A stretch of DNA of 64,000 nt from Cyrtodaria siliqua (lineage: Eukaryota > Mollusca > Bivalvia > Adapedonta > Hiatellidae), in assembly GCA_037043455.1 (NCBI GenBank), contig JAWPHD010006769.1, positions 62,001 through 126,000 on the forward strand, written 5' to 3'. Positions 36,478 through 46,400 of the stretch are shown one piece after another (position 1 is the stretch's first letter; each line of letters begins with the position of its first letter). The position numbers and the translations under genes were made by a program. The notes beneath the pieces were generated by a model. It was not told where the DNA came from and ran no database searches. It was given only the letters and a program-made list of their open reading frames with translations.

Positions 36478-38722
36478 ATGCCAAGGGGAAGAAAGAAGAG
36501 CCCAGCCGCTGTCTACATTGATGATGAGACCGCCGAGGACAACACGTCGCCGTCGCCGCCGCCCGCAGAAGTGCCCCCAGAAGTGCCCAAAGCCCAGAAG
36601 GTGACGGGCAAGAAGGGGAAGACCAGCACTGCTGCCTGTAGTGAGAACTCTCCAGCCAAGAATACAAGGACACAGACCAGCTATGTCTCTCCTGAGAAAG
36701 AGGTAAATTCCTATATGTTTTACATATGCTATAAATGTATTTAAGAATATTATTGATGTAGTTATTATTGTATCTTTATAATTTTGTTTAATTATATTAC
36801 TATATATTGTAACAAACTGTTGTCTGTTGTCATTTTCATTGTTATTTATCCATATTTATTGATGACTGTTATTTTATTTTTTCAGGTTCCTGAGTCCAAG
36901 ACCAGGAAGTCGATGAAGAGACCTCTAACACAGGAGGAGGAAGATGTACTGGTTGAATGGCTACAGAAAAACTCTTTCCTCTACAACAAAGCATCAGCAG
37001 ACTTCAAGATGAAGGACCAAAAGGCCCGGATCCGGACTTGGTTGGAGAAGGAGCAACAGATGGGGCTGGACCCTGGTGACATCTCTCTGGTCTGGTACCC
37101 CAATATGAGGACACAGTACTCGAAGCTGGTAATTATGGGCACCAAGAGTGGCAGTGGCCTGAAGGAACGGACGGCGAGGCAGACCTGACTGTTGGAGAAG
37201 TTTGCCTTCATCAGACCTTACCTAATACAGCTGCGTCAACAGCGTGGTTCCACAGTAAACAATTACAAATTAACTCATAACTTATATAATATTGATGCGC
37301 AACATGGGAAAAGGGCACTTAATGCCTCTGCGTAAAGTGTCGTTCCGGATCAGCCTGTGCAGTCCGCACAGCCTAATTCGGGACGTCACTTTCCGCTTCT
37401 GGGTGATTTTCTGTTGCAAGAAGGTGTACTCTAAGTATAAATCCACTGGAAGCGGAAAGTGTCGTCCCGGATTAGCCTGTGCGGACTGCATTAAGAGCAC
37501 TTTTGCCACGTTGCGCATTATATAGGATCTGGCATGAGTTGTTATTTCATATTAACTGTTATTAAACAAGTTCAGGAAATGTTTTATTAAACGAGCCTTG
37601 GCGAGCTTAATAACATTTTCCTGGACGAGTTTAATACAAGTTTATATGGAACGACAACGAGTGTCAGATTCTTTTCATCCCATGCCTAAATTGAACAGAA
37701 ATTTGGGTTTTATTTCACGCAGAGTCCCTGTCCATGATGAAATGTACATCATGTCAATCACTTCAACTAGTCGTCTGAGCGTGCCAATGAAATAGACATC
37801 ATAGGGTGTTTTTTTCCATATATATAAAATACTTTCGGTGTTTTTGTCTGGACTGAAGTTGTTTGGTCGGTCTCCATTTGCTTTTGGATTGTATTGTTTG
37901 GCGGGGAGGGATGGTGGTTTATCTCGTACTAGTTATGTCTACCGCATATTTCCTTTCTATTGCAGTTCGGTGAGAAGAGGAAGGAATTTGCTTCATCAGA
38001 TGCCACAGACGAGGATGTTCTAGACGATGGATCGGACGCATCCGTCCAGTCGTCATCTGAGCCAGCACACCTGCCCAGCGTCCCAAAGCTGCCCGCCTCC
38101 TCGCCAGTTCGCTTAATGAAGAGCTGTCATCACTTAAAGACTCCATGACTGGGAACCAGGACAAGGTGGCCAGCACCGGCCAGTTCTTAGTTCACATGAT
38201 GAGAGATATGACCGAGTCCACGAGGCAGGAGTTCATACTGACAGTTACAAAGATGGCGATAGAGGCAGTGCAGAGTGATAAGGCAGACCTGGCTAGGCAG
38301 TATCAGCAGGAGGTGCAACAGCAGCATGTTTTTGCAGTGCCCACCAGACGCCCTCCGCCGTCAGCAGCTAAGGGTTCGCCAGCCAGCTCCAGCCAGTTAT
38401 GTATCACCGCCAGCAGCTACAGCAGGACTTCCAGTTGGCCACCAACATCGCCGCCTCTGCGCCGCCAGCACAAATCACACCACGGTTGAGGAGCTACCGC
38501 CACCTCCAACCACCCAACGTCCACCCAGTGTTTATACCATCATCATCGACATCACCATCTACCAGCTGCATCATCCGGCAGGCAATGACAACTGCATCGA
38601 TCCCCAACACCAGCTACAACACCAGCTTCAACGTTGATATCTTTGAGGCCAACCTAGAAACTCTACCCAGACCAGCTGGAAACACCCAGTCCGAAGGACC
38701 CGGATTGGACTCGTTGTTTTAG
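36478..38722 (+). pseudogene. Harbinger Myb/SANT-like accessory protein, broken
   Basis: Exon 1 (36478-36702) starts MPRGRKKSPAA and is acidic/Pro-rich. Exon 2 (36886-37254) has the Myb-like domain (LTQEEEDVLVEWLQKN, LYNKASADFKMKD, WYPNMRTQYSKL). Exon 3 (from 37966) starts FGEKRKEFASSD, with GT-AG borders and phase 0 at each junction. In the family this protein helps the transposase enter the nucleus and bind element ends. Lesions are an in-frame TGA (37186-37188) where a Trp codon is expected (downstream LLEKFAFIRPYL is in frame), a frameshift near 38100 (continuation ELSSLKDSMTGNQDK), and another between about 38340 and 38400 (last segment ends GPGLDSLF at 38722). A polyadenylation-type aataaa follows at 38766. 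Confidence 0.85.
37295..37518. mobile_element. Foldback MITE in the intron of the Myb-like gene
   Basis: 224-bp element ending in inverted atgcgcaac...gttgcgcat. Internal arms carry gtaaagtgtcgt and gcggaaagtgtcgt, and the palindromic core 'gcctgtgcagtccgcacagcc'-like bases. It lies wholly within the intron between exons 2 and 3, so it would not alter the message. The same foldback type lies at 39011-39271. Confidence 0.8.
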
Positions 38723-39010
38723 TGACTGAACTTGTGTATATATCTCAGAATGTGTAATTGTAATGAATAAAGGTTTTGCATTGAGAACTTTATTTTTTTA
38801 AATATATTTGGTGTTAGCAAATATATTTGCTTTAACTTCCAAATATGCGAAAATATTTTGCTAACTGAAGATATAAATCAAGTTATTTGTACTTAGATAA
38901 GAAGAAAACAGAATAAAAATGAATAAGAAGAAAACTTAAAATCTTTTTTATTAAAGTGCAAATAACTTTCTTTTTTTTCTTCAATATATTTGGTGTTAGC
39001 AAATATATTT

Positions 39011-39271
39011 GAGGCGCAACGTGGGAAAACCGGGCTTATTGCATCTGCGTAAAGTGTCGACCCGGATCATTCTGTGCAGTCCGCACAGGCTAATCCGGGT
39101 CGACACTTTCCGCTACCGGGGAATAGATGGGTAGAGTGATCCTTCTTGAAACAGAAAATCATCCGGAGGCGGAAAGTGTCGGCCCGGATTAGCCTGTGCG
39201 GACTGCACAGGCTGATCCGGGACGACACTTTACGCAGATGCTATAAGCCCGGTTTTCCCACGACGTGCCTC
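39011..39271. mobile_element. Foldback MITE with 4-bp target duplication
   Basis: Terminal gaggcgcaacgtgggaaaac pairs with an inverted end containing gttttcccacgacgtgcctc. The target duplication ATTT lies on both sides (39007-39010 and 39272-39275). Inner arms contain the gtaaagtgtcg / cgacactttacgc pair and tgtgcagtccgcacaggcta. It sits between the two convergent genes of the Harbinger element, so it inserted after that element did. Confidence 0.85.
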
Positions 39272-39284
39272 ATTTAAAAACAAG

Positions 39285-39515
39285 AGGTGTCACTCTGAAG
39301 TGACATATGCCTCCGAAGTGGTGTGACCTTGACCTTCGAGGTAAGGACCTGGGTCTTGCGCGCGACACGTCGTCTCCATGTGGTGAACAATCATGCCAAA
39401 TTATTTTAAAATCCCCATGCACCAAAAAGTTATGGAATCGGACACAAAGATCTATACACTGTAACTAACTAACGAACGGACAGTGCGATTACTATATGCC
39501 TCCCTCCGGGGGCAT
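39285..39515. repeat. Mollusc-type interspersed repeat (gtgaccttgacctt family)
   Basis: Contains gtgtgaccttgaccttcgag, gacctgggtcttgcgcgcga and gaacggacagtgcgattac, with imperfect inverted ends (atatgcctccgaag and ccctccgggggcata). A family I recognise as common in bivalve sequence; its class is unclear. Confidence 0.6.
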
Positions 39516-39518
39516 AAC

Positions 39519-39584
39519 AATAAAGTTATCTAATGGTACTTTCATAAGGATATTCTTATGAAAGCACAAACAGATAACTTTATT
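39519..39584. terminator. Nested perfect hairpin between convergent genes
   Basis: Outer arms AATAAAGTTATCT (39519-39531) and AGATAACTTTATT (39572-39584) are perfect. Inner arms CTTTCATAAG (39539-39548) and CTTATGAAAG (39555-39564) are perfect, with loop gatatt. Seven unpaired bases lie on each side between the stems. AATAAA on one strand and its inverse on the other mean it could serve 3'-end formation for both genes. That role is inference; it may also be a tiny foldback insert. Confidence 0.55.
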
Positions 39585-39749
39585 TCTGTTCCCCTATTTG
39601 CATAAAAAGTACATACCAACCATATCAAGTTAAAACTACAAAAATACCTTTATTACTTTATTATACAACCATAAAAAACTTTATGACAGTAATCACACAG
39701 AGTCACACTTTATCCGGAGGAGGGGTCTGAGGGGGAGGGAGCACAGTTT

Positions 39750-41488
39750 CTAAATCATGTCCTGCTGCCAGTCCACTGCACCAGCTGGGGAGTTGAAATA
39801 ATGCTTGAGGTAATCCCGTTGACGGACGCCAGCATGTGTCACAGTATTTCTACCACGCGCCTCATCACCGTCCATCATCTGCCTTCCGCGACGCCATTCT
39901 CCAGGCTGAAGTTGGTTGTTCTCATCTTCATGGTCGACGACATTGCGTGGCACAGCAGGGTTACGGATCCTGAGAAGATTATGTAGTGTCACACAAGCAA
40001 GTATGAGAGTCAACGGTATCAGGACACTGGTTAAGGCAGCCAAGCATGCACTGAAATCTCATGGCCAGTATTCCAAATGCGTTTTCCACCACTCTTCTGG
40101 CACGGGATAACCTGTGCAAAAAACGATGTATAAAAACAAAGTTAAACCTAGGAAAAACAAGACAGTTACTATACTATACAAGTTATAAGGAATAAATTAA
40201 GTTGTAGCTGAAGTTATTAGAATAGGAAGAAATAATGGGACACACCGGGGGCATACATCAACTGCATAAGACAAGCACCATCCCTCCCTACCAAACAAAA
40301 AAGCCGAATTTAAAAATATTCAACATTTATAAAAGGGCAAAGCCAGAAAATAACTTAATAACATAATTTATAATTTGTTAAACTGTTTCTATTGTATACA
40401 AAGTTAGACTATGTAGAAAACAAGACATATTGCTATCTAATTTTAGAACTGTTACAAAGAAGTTACTTTTGCAAGAGGAATTTTAAACGTTAAATGACTA
40501 ACCTGTAGTAAAAATGCGCTCTTCCTCTGTCAAGTTACGTCTGGAGTACGGTTTCATCATCCAAGTTCTGAGTGGGAAAGCATCATCTGCTATTAAGAAG
40601 TATGGAGTATTCTTGTCATCGCCAGGCACTTGGCTGGGGGGTGGCAGACCAAGGTTATCTTGCTCTAGCAGGTTCTTGAGTTCACAGTTGTTAAACAGCT
40701 GAGCATCAGAGGCACTGCCATTAGCCCCGACATTGATCCAGATGAACTTGTATTTTGCATCGACGACTGCGAGGTCTGTTTGGAAGTCATCGGCAATCTG
40801 CTCCCAATGCTCAGGGGTGATGACATGTGGCAGCACCTCCTCCGCATACTCTTGTATGATGGCTTCTAACACTTCTGGTATGAAGACGCACATGGTGTTC
40901 TTAGCTACACGGAAGGAGTACATAAGGTCTGCATAGGACGCCCCAGTTGCAAGGTGGCGAAGGGTTACAGCCAACTTAAGTCCAGGTTCCAGGGCTTGCC
41001 TAAAATTAGAAAAAGTACAAATTATAAAATTAGACAACACTATGTCTTGTTTTCTACATAGTTTAACTTTGTATACCATATAAACAATTTAACAAATGCA
41101 ATTATATATTAATATTACAACTATTTCAAGTGACGAAAAGAAAATAATTGTGTAATTACCTGCAGTTGGTGTCTTGCTTTTTTATTCTTGGTGATATACG
41201 GTCAACAATCTCCCCAAACAAATCAGCATCCATTCTGAGGAAATTCTTATAACCATTAGGGTCTTCACGGTTGAGTTCTTGCAGGAGTTGTTCATACTGT
41301 CCATACAGCGGCCTACGTGCCAGCCACTGCCTACAACAGATAGTCTTGCGACGTTGTACACGCCTACGTCGTATTCCTCTGCGTTGAAGCTCAGCCTGAG
41401 CCTCTTCCTGTTCTTCCTCCTCAGCTAGAATAGTGGCCAGCTGTATGGCAACCTCTAACCAACGTCTATATAATGCATCAACTTCCAT
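39750..41488 (-). pseudogene. Harbinger DDE transposase, broken
   Basis: Exon 1 (41488-41160) starts MEVDALYRRWLEV and has a basic patch RRRGIRRRRVQRR-like (see RGIRRRRVQRRKT) and ISPRIKKQDTNC. Exon 2 (40999-40503) has QALEPGLKLAVTLRHLATG, then the first catalytic Asp in AVVDAKYKFIW, the second in SASDAQLF, and KPYSRRNLTEEERIF. Exon 3 (40111-39750) has [13 protein letters not shown] with the catalytic Glu, and [13 protein letters not shown]. The exon 1-2 junction keeps phase. The GT-AG exon 2-3 junction puts the Glu segment out of frame, and a second shift near 40045 restores it, so two compensating one-base changes (or a non-standard junction) leave a stop between. All DDE residues are therefore visible but not in one frame. 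In the family this enzyme cuts and pastes the element at TWA sites. Confidence 0.85.
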
Positions 41489-41890
41489 GATGTTGTTTCT
41501 TTGTTTGTCTTTGGTCAACTGAAAACCGAACAAAATACCACAGTTTTATACCTAGTCTGCAGCTATCGTGCTGCGATCGTACTGCGATCGTGCCCGATCG
41601 TACATGGTTGGGTATTAATCGGGTAGAGGTCAGGTAGAGGTCGGGAATAGGTCGGGCTGGTCGTGTTGACCGGGTAGACATCTGGAAGGGGTCGGGAAGG
41701 TCGAGTAGAGGTCGAGTACAAGTCGGGATGTGTGTCGGCAAGTGATCTTGAAGCGGTCTGGAAGGGTCTTGAGTTGATCTAGTATGGTCCACTACAGGTC
41801 TGGCAGAGGTCCCCTTCCGTCGTGTAGACCCCCGACCAAACACCTGGTCGAGCTCGGTCTTGGAATTTGGCCGGTCGGGGGAGATCGAGG

Positions 41891-41921
41891 TACTCAGATC
41901 GGCGTTGAGAACGGGGCATAA
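41891..41921 (-). repeat. Harbinger right TIR with TAA target duplication
   Basis: Ends tgagaacggggca then TAA. Inverted, it matches the left end except for single mismatches (caacgcc versus caccgcc, and gtacc versus gtgcc). Confidence 0.9.
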
Positions 41922-42089
41922 TTAGAGAGGCGAAGAAGTATTAGTATGTTTAGACTTAAGAGGATTTAAGGTGCAAACATGCACCGTCTCCAAAAGTTCC
42001 ATATTGACTTGGCCATTTTGCATGAATTTTAATTCTAATTTAGGGTTAGTTTTTTTTAATATTATTGTTTCATCTTTCGGTAGCGGTAA

Positions 42090-42245
42090 TAGGGCGGTAA
42101 ACCTATTGTCAACCCTTTGTTTGTGCTGTCTTATTTGGCCTTTTCTTCATCTTTAAATTGTTCTTTGATTCTGTGTGTGTTTATGGTTGACTGTCGTCCT
42201 TGAATATTGCTTTTCCTGTTCGATTTGTATATCTATATTTAATCA
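42090..42245 (+). repeat. Subfamily A tail fragment
   Basis: Only the last ~155 bp of an A tail: gcggtaaacctattgtcaac, ttatttggccttttcttcat, gactgtcgtccttgaat and cctgttcgatttg. It is strongly 5'-truncated. Confidence 0.75.
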
Positions 42246-42364
42246 GTGTATTCGTCTGTTTTTCTAATCATTGTTTATATGTTACATATTTCAAAAGTAT
42301 TAAACTCAAGTAAATGCAGTCACTGACATTGATACTTTCATGAGTTAATCTCAACCACTCAAGG

Positions 42365-43044
42365 ACATCATGTAACATTATCACAACCTGCATTATATGG
42401 TGATGTGATTAAACAACTTCCATTATCATACTCTTTCAAGGTCCATTAGCATACTCTTTTTTCGTAAGATACTTGGTCATAACCACTGTCACACAATATT
42501 TATTAAGAAATTTAAAAAGATCGAACAGGGAAAGTAGCATTCAAGGAGGACAGTCAACCACAAAACACAGAAACAAACACGCAAACAGACAAACAAGAGG
42601 CAAAAGTAATATTCAATGCAAACGACATCACAAACACAAAAGGCTACCGTATTGGAACAGTCAGTGGAAAAGTAGGTCCCTGGGGGTTTAAACCGTTTCT
42701 AGGGTGCACCAAACCTCACACTTACCCTACTGTCATCCCTTAAACTTGTTAAACAGTTTATCAAAAGGGGTTATAACATTATCATCTTGCAACGTACTGC
42801 ATGTTTAGCGGTTGACCAATTAAAACAGTTCGTCACTATGCTTTTCTCTTTGATAGTGCGATGACCAAACAGAGTGTGGACCCTATGATGACATCTACCT
42901 AAATCCTTAAAGAACGATAGCTTTGATGTTCCCCTTCAATTTTGTTTCGTCGTACCCTTAATTGTTTGTTCCCTTGTTGATCTGGCTTCTGCCAAGTCAA
43001 TGAGTACGTGCTTTGGTTGTTTTCTAGGTTTTTGTGTTTATTAT
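42365..43044 (+). pseudogene. RT C-terminal relic, split by two insertions
   Basis: SQPALYGDVIKQL near 42385 and VITTVTQYLLRNL at 42473 are RT C-terminal pieces, the latter frame-shifted. The coding sequence then breaks for an inverted B tail (42519-42741) and resumes with KQFIKRGYNIIILQRTACLA and the end of the RT (tgtggaccctatgatgac). The A tail that follows stops at 43044, where a larger insertion begins, and resumes at 45491. A scrap of repeat E (ggtccattagcatactc) is mixed in near 42440. Confidence 0.7.
42519..42741 (-). mobile_element. Short subfamily B element nested in an RT copy
   Basis: Inverted B tail between 'tttattaagaaattt' and 'ttaaacttgttaaacag' of the host RT relic. A possible short TTAAA duplication lies at the borders. 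It is truncated at the gggatgacag landmark, so only ~220 bp are present. This is evidence of separate mobilisation of B tails. Confidence 0.75.
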
Positions 43045-43380
43045 ACCGAGCAGAGCTCGGCCGGCACAGCCGGCCGACGATGATCGGCTAATGGTAACAC
43101 ATGAGCAAATGTTGAAATCGTACCTGGCTAGGCAAAAAAACTGTGTCGCACCGGAAGCGCCGCCATTGATGAAATTGTGTTCGGCAATTTCGTATTTTTT
43201 CTCAAATCATCAGGGGATCAGTCTGTTTCACTTCGACGATTGTCTTTTTTCGTAGTTTGGAGTATTCGTACTAGTTCTGCTAGTCCCGTCACAAGTAGTT
43301 ACGAATGAAGCGATATTCATTAAAAGAATGCTTATCATTAGAAGTTGTGTTATTATTTGTTATTGGTTGTCAAAATTAAA

Positions 43381-43545
43381 CTAATTCAAAAATTCAAAAT
43401 TTAAAATTTAAAATTTAAAAAAATTAAAAATTCAAAATTCAAAAAAATTCAAAAGATTTCAAAATTCAAAATTTTTTCAAAATTTCAAAATTCAAAATTT
43501 CAAAATTTCAAAATTTCAAAAATTCAAAATTTCAAAATTTCATGA
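43381..43545. repeat. AT-rich simple repeat (ttcaaaa)n-like
   Basis: Interrupted runs of aaaattc, aaattta and tttcaaaa over ~165 bp. Low complexity only. Confidence 0.8.
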
Positions 43546-43559
43546 ATAATTTGATATAA

Positions 43560-44022
43560 TAATAAAATAATTGTTGCCTTTTAGGTTCGGTCGATATGTG
43601 TTGTATTTATCGACCTGAGAAAAGTGATATCGACCGAGGCGATATCAGGTCGATAAATAGAGTTTAATAACCAGTGTTTTTGAGATACGGGAAATATCTT
43701 CCGAGGTAGAGAAATGGCCCCGATATAAGAACGAGTGCGGACGAGTGAGGAGAACGAGTTCTTATATAGGGGCCATTTCTCTACCTCGGGAGATATTTTC
43801 AGTATCTCAAAAACACTGGTTGTTAAACTATATATTACATAATTTAAAATGATTTTATTAATATTTCTAATTTTATTAATGCCTTTTTACACCAGGGAGA
43901 TATTTCCCAGTAGAGCAAACGAGTAGATATAGCTTTTCTATTCCCAGTATATCCTATACAAATCACAGACAAATATGTAATATATACACATATCGACCTC
44001 ACTAAAAGGCAATAATTTTATA
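43560..44022. mobile_element. Foldback MITE with long arms
   Basis: The outer inverted repeat is ttgccttttag...ggtcgatatgtgt at the left and its inverse near 43985-44015. A second, inner palindrome has ~70-bp arms (about 43662-43731 and 43757-43827): accagtgtttttgagatac, gagaaatggcccc, and cgatataagaac with their inverses. The centre is only ~25 bp. There is no coding capacity. It probably inserted into the Helitron-like element. Confidence 0.75.
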
Positions 44023-44525
44023 ATATTGCTGATAACAGAGTTGGCATGGAGGAGTTAGTCCAAATTTACCACAGTCCTGACATGACCAAACTTTAATACG
44101 AGAGGGAAATGATAAATGGTCACGGGTGGGCCACAGCTTGTGAGACTGTGTCTACCATTTTAGGCTACAACATCAATGTAACATGAGTTTGGTGCAGAGC
44201 AATATCACATGTATTCTTTTTCAACCAATGAAGGGGAATTGTCATGTACAACCATTGACTTGCTTTTGAACAATAAACAGTTTCAAGTTCTAATGACGCT
44301 GATAGTAGTAAAAGTAAAAAGCGAATATCACCCACCGAAAACACGCATGGCAACAAGAGCAAACATAATTCAGAAAATTATATTAGTACACCATATACTG
44401 AACCAAATAAGGACTCAAATTCCAACTCTAATATAACCAATGACATCCAATCTTTATGTAGCCTAGGAAACTAGGAATCAAAACCTCTTGAAAACGAAAC
44501 ACAGTCAGAATCAAAGAAAAGGGAA

Positions 44526-44774
44526 ATGAGAAATAAACGGGAAAAAAGGTATATTATCAAAACATATCAAATAAATGACATACCAGAAGCTGCACCATTA
44601 CAGAAAGATGAAAAATTCAACCTTGCTATGGATGCTATACTTGCCTTTGAAATAGAACAGATGTCGTACGTTTTTTCTAAATGCGAAATTTGTCTAGAAA
44701 GAAGAACTGAATTGAAAATGTTCAATGACACTGTTTGTAGTAGCTGCCAAAAAGATATGTCTGATACAAAATAA
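44526..44774 (+). pseudogene. Helitron-associated N-terminal protein fragment
   Basis: Reads DIPEAAPLQKDEKFNLAMDA, then CEICLERRTELKMFNDTVC and CQKDMSDTK, then a stop, then FSLENNINPGKVPLKLKE in the same frame. The C-x2-C...C-x2-C pattern followed by 'FS.ENNMDPG.VP..L' matches the region before the Helitron helicase-like domain in animal Helitron proteins as I know them. Rep and helicase domains are absent. An upstream frame (44290-44470) rich in Asn/Ser (KSKHNSENYISTPYTEPNKD) may be its N-terminus. It is a relic, with one nonsense codon and a frameshift upstream. Confidence 0.6.
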
Positions 44775-44928
44775 TTCTCTCTGGAAAACAATATAAACCC
44801 AGGAAAGGTGCCTCTTAAGTTGAAAGAGTAAAAATTAGATAATTTTCAAAATATGGTTTTAAAAAAAAATCACACCGTAAATACCTTAACTTTTACAATA
44901 AACTTGGTTGAACATCTATGATAAAGAT

Positions 44929-45187
44929 GAAGCGTCTCCGTGGTCGAATGGTTAACGACGTTGCATTCTAAACCTTCACCTCTCATCGCTGCGGTTTCGA
45001 ATTCCACTGGGAGCTCGATTTGTAAGTGAGGAAGTGTCGATTCTTACGGATGACGGGAGGTTTACAGTACTGGTTCTACCCAGGAAAAGTGGGTGGATGC
45101 CTCCAACACAAAAAAAATCGACCGTCATACTAGTATATAACCTTACATGTGTTGAAAATGACGTAAAACACCATACAAACAAACAAA
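44929..45187 (+). mobile_element. tRNA-derived SINE with perfect 13-bp target duplication
   Basis: The flanking direct repeat CTATGATAAAGAT (44916-44928 and 45188-45200) is exact. The head has an A-box-like cgtggtcgaatggttaac and B-box-like ggtttcgaattcc. The body includes 'actggttctacccaggaaaa' and the tail is acaaacaaacaaa. The intact duplication implies a fairly young insertion by LINE machinery. Confidence 0.9.
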
Positions 45188-45490
45188 CTATGATAAAGAT
45201 CGAGTTTGAGTTTACCACCTACCACAATTTAGAGGTGTGTCAAATGCCTAGGCCATTGCTTGGTCAGCTGATTTTGATGATCGAAATTATGAATAGTCAA
45301 TTAATTTACTCATATAATGATTGACAAGAAACATAAGATAGGTTAGTATTTTATCACGTACAACAATATAGACTAATTATTAAGAGTAAAATATTTGGTT
45401 TACAAGTTAAATTTTACATGCGATCCGATATATCATGTAAGTATTAATTTTAAGAGCTCTGCTCGGTCTTAGGCAGTGCCTAAAATTCAT

Positions 45491-45860
45491 ATTATTCGTA
45501 TATACATGCTCACTGTTGTGTTATACTTATATTGCCTATTAATGCCGCCTTGTTTGTTATAGACTATAACCAGGCGGAGATATCATTATTTACATTGTCC
45601 CGTTTTTTTTATGATAACAATAGGGTACGAATGAGGTTTTGTGCACGCAAGAACCTGGTTTATACCCCTATCAGGCCATTGTGCCACTGATCGTTCCAAG
45701 GCGGTCGATAGGCCTAATGTCAACCATGTTACGTTTGCGATGTCGTATCTTAAATTGTATTCATCTTTGTAAGTATTGTTTGTTCTATGCGTTCTTTTGT
45801 TTATCTGTGGTCCTTGAATGCTAAATTTCCGTTCTACTTTTATATCTAAAATATTCAAAG
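45491..45860 (+). repeat. Subfamily A tail, right half of a split copy
   Basis: Resumes the A tail interrupted at 43044: tatattgcctattaatgccg, ggttttgtgcacgcaagaac, the ccactgatcgttccaaggcgg box and the terminus ccgttctacttttatatc. Confidence 0.8.
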
Positions 45861-46061
45861 GTTGTCATGCACTTTTATTACACTTGGAATACAGTTAACA
45901 CATACGAGATGTTTCTGCATCAAAGGGTTTCGTATTGATTGTGTTGTGTTTTTTTTTACAGAAATATGGGACTTTGTTTTACTTAGATTCTATGTAATAA
46001 CAGCGGAGGTAAACATTACCTTCAGTGATAGTTCAAGTTTCGTTTGACGCTTTTGGTTTAC

Positions 46062-46400
46062 TGTGATACGCAAGTTTCATAACCTCTGCTCCCAGCTAAA
46101 TTGCATTTTGTTTATTTCGCCCATTGTTTTCTCGTGTAGGGAAACACGTTTTGTTAAAACCTGGAACCGGTACGGTGCGAAAATACCGCATTGAAGGTTC
46201 CATGTTAACTGTCATATGCATACCATCTTCGAGATGGCTCAACTTTCTGTACTATTGGCATTTTAAATACTGAGTTCTGCTCAACCCGGGGCTAGAGGGC
46301 GTGAACGGTAGCATGCACTTAGCACTCAATCAAACCGAGACAAAAATATTTTTTGTATTTGTTGTGTTCGACGATATCCAAAGTTCTCCTTTCATAAATG
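46062..46400 (+). repeat. Repeat E, copy 1 (diverged)
   Basis: Shares with the copies at 47950 and 56757: 'gatacgcaagtttcataacc', 'ctgctcccagctaaattgca', 'tcatatgcataccatcttcg' and 'tgagttctgctcaacccggg'. The two-hairpin region is shortened here. Confidence 0.75.

Larger units (their letters stand above)
36006..41918. mobile_element. Structurally complete PIF/Harbinger transposon
   Basis: Terminal inverted repeats start TGCCCCGTTCTCA at both ends (36006 and, inverted, 41918) and continue with two mismatches to about 28 bp (cgccgatctgagt). The element is flanked by the 3-bp direct repeat TAA (36003-36005, 41919-41921), matching the TWA target preference of this superfamily. Length is 5,913 bp. 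It holds two convergent genes, as known for the superfamily: a Myb/SANT-like DNA-binding protein on the plus strand and a DDE transposase on the minus strand. Both are broken, so the copy cannot mobilise itself. Foldback and mollusc-type repeats have inserted into it. Subterminal DNA is rich in gatcaaactcgatc-like repeats, possible binding sites. Confidence 0.9.
43045..45490 (+). mobile_element. Helitron2/Helentron-like insertion
   Basis: The left end begins ACCGAGCAGAGCTC. The same 14 bp occurs inverted near the right end (GAGCTCTGCTCGGT, 45455-45468) and is followed at once by a hairpin TTAGGCAGTGCCTAA (45469-45483) a few bases before the right border. Asymmetric inverted repeats with a 3' hairpin are the published signature of Helitron2/Helentron elements. 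The flanks are the two halves of one A tail, colinear across the gap. ATTAT borders both sides, either a 5-bp duplication or host sequence. It encodes a Helitron-type protein fragment on the plus strand and has acquired a SINE and a foldback element. Confidence 0.6.

Noticed and set aside
36347..36604. 85-residue frame overlapping exon 1 of the Myb-like gene
   Set aside because: It is out of frame with the MPRGRKK start, and its Arg/Pro-rich end is the shifted reading of the genuine Pro-rich segment.
45034..45324. 96-residue plus-strand ORF
   Set aside because: It lies mostly inside the SINE body and crosses its target duplication, so it is not a gene.
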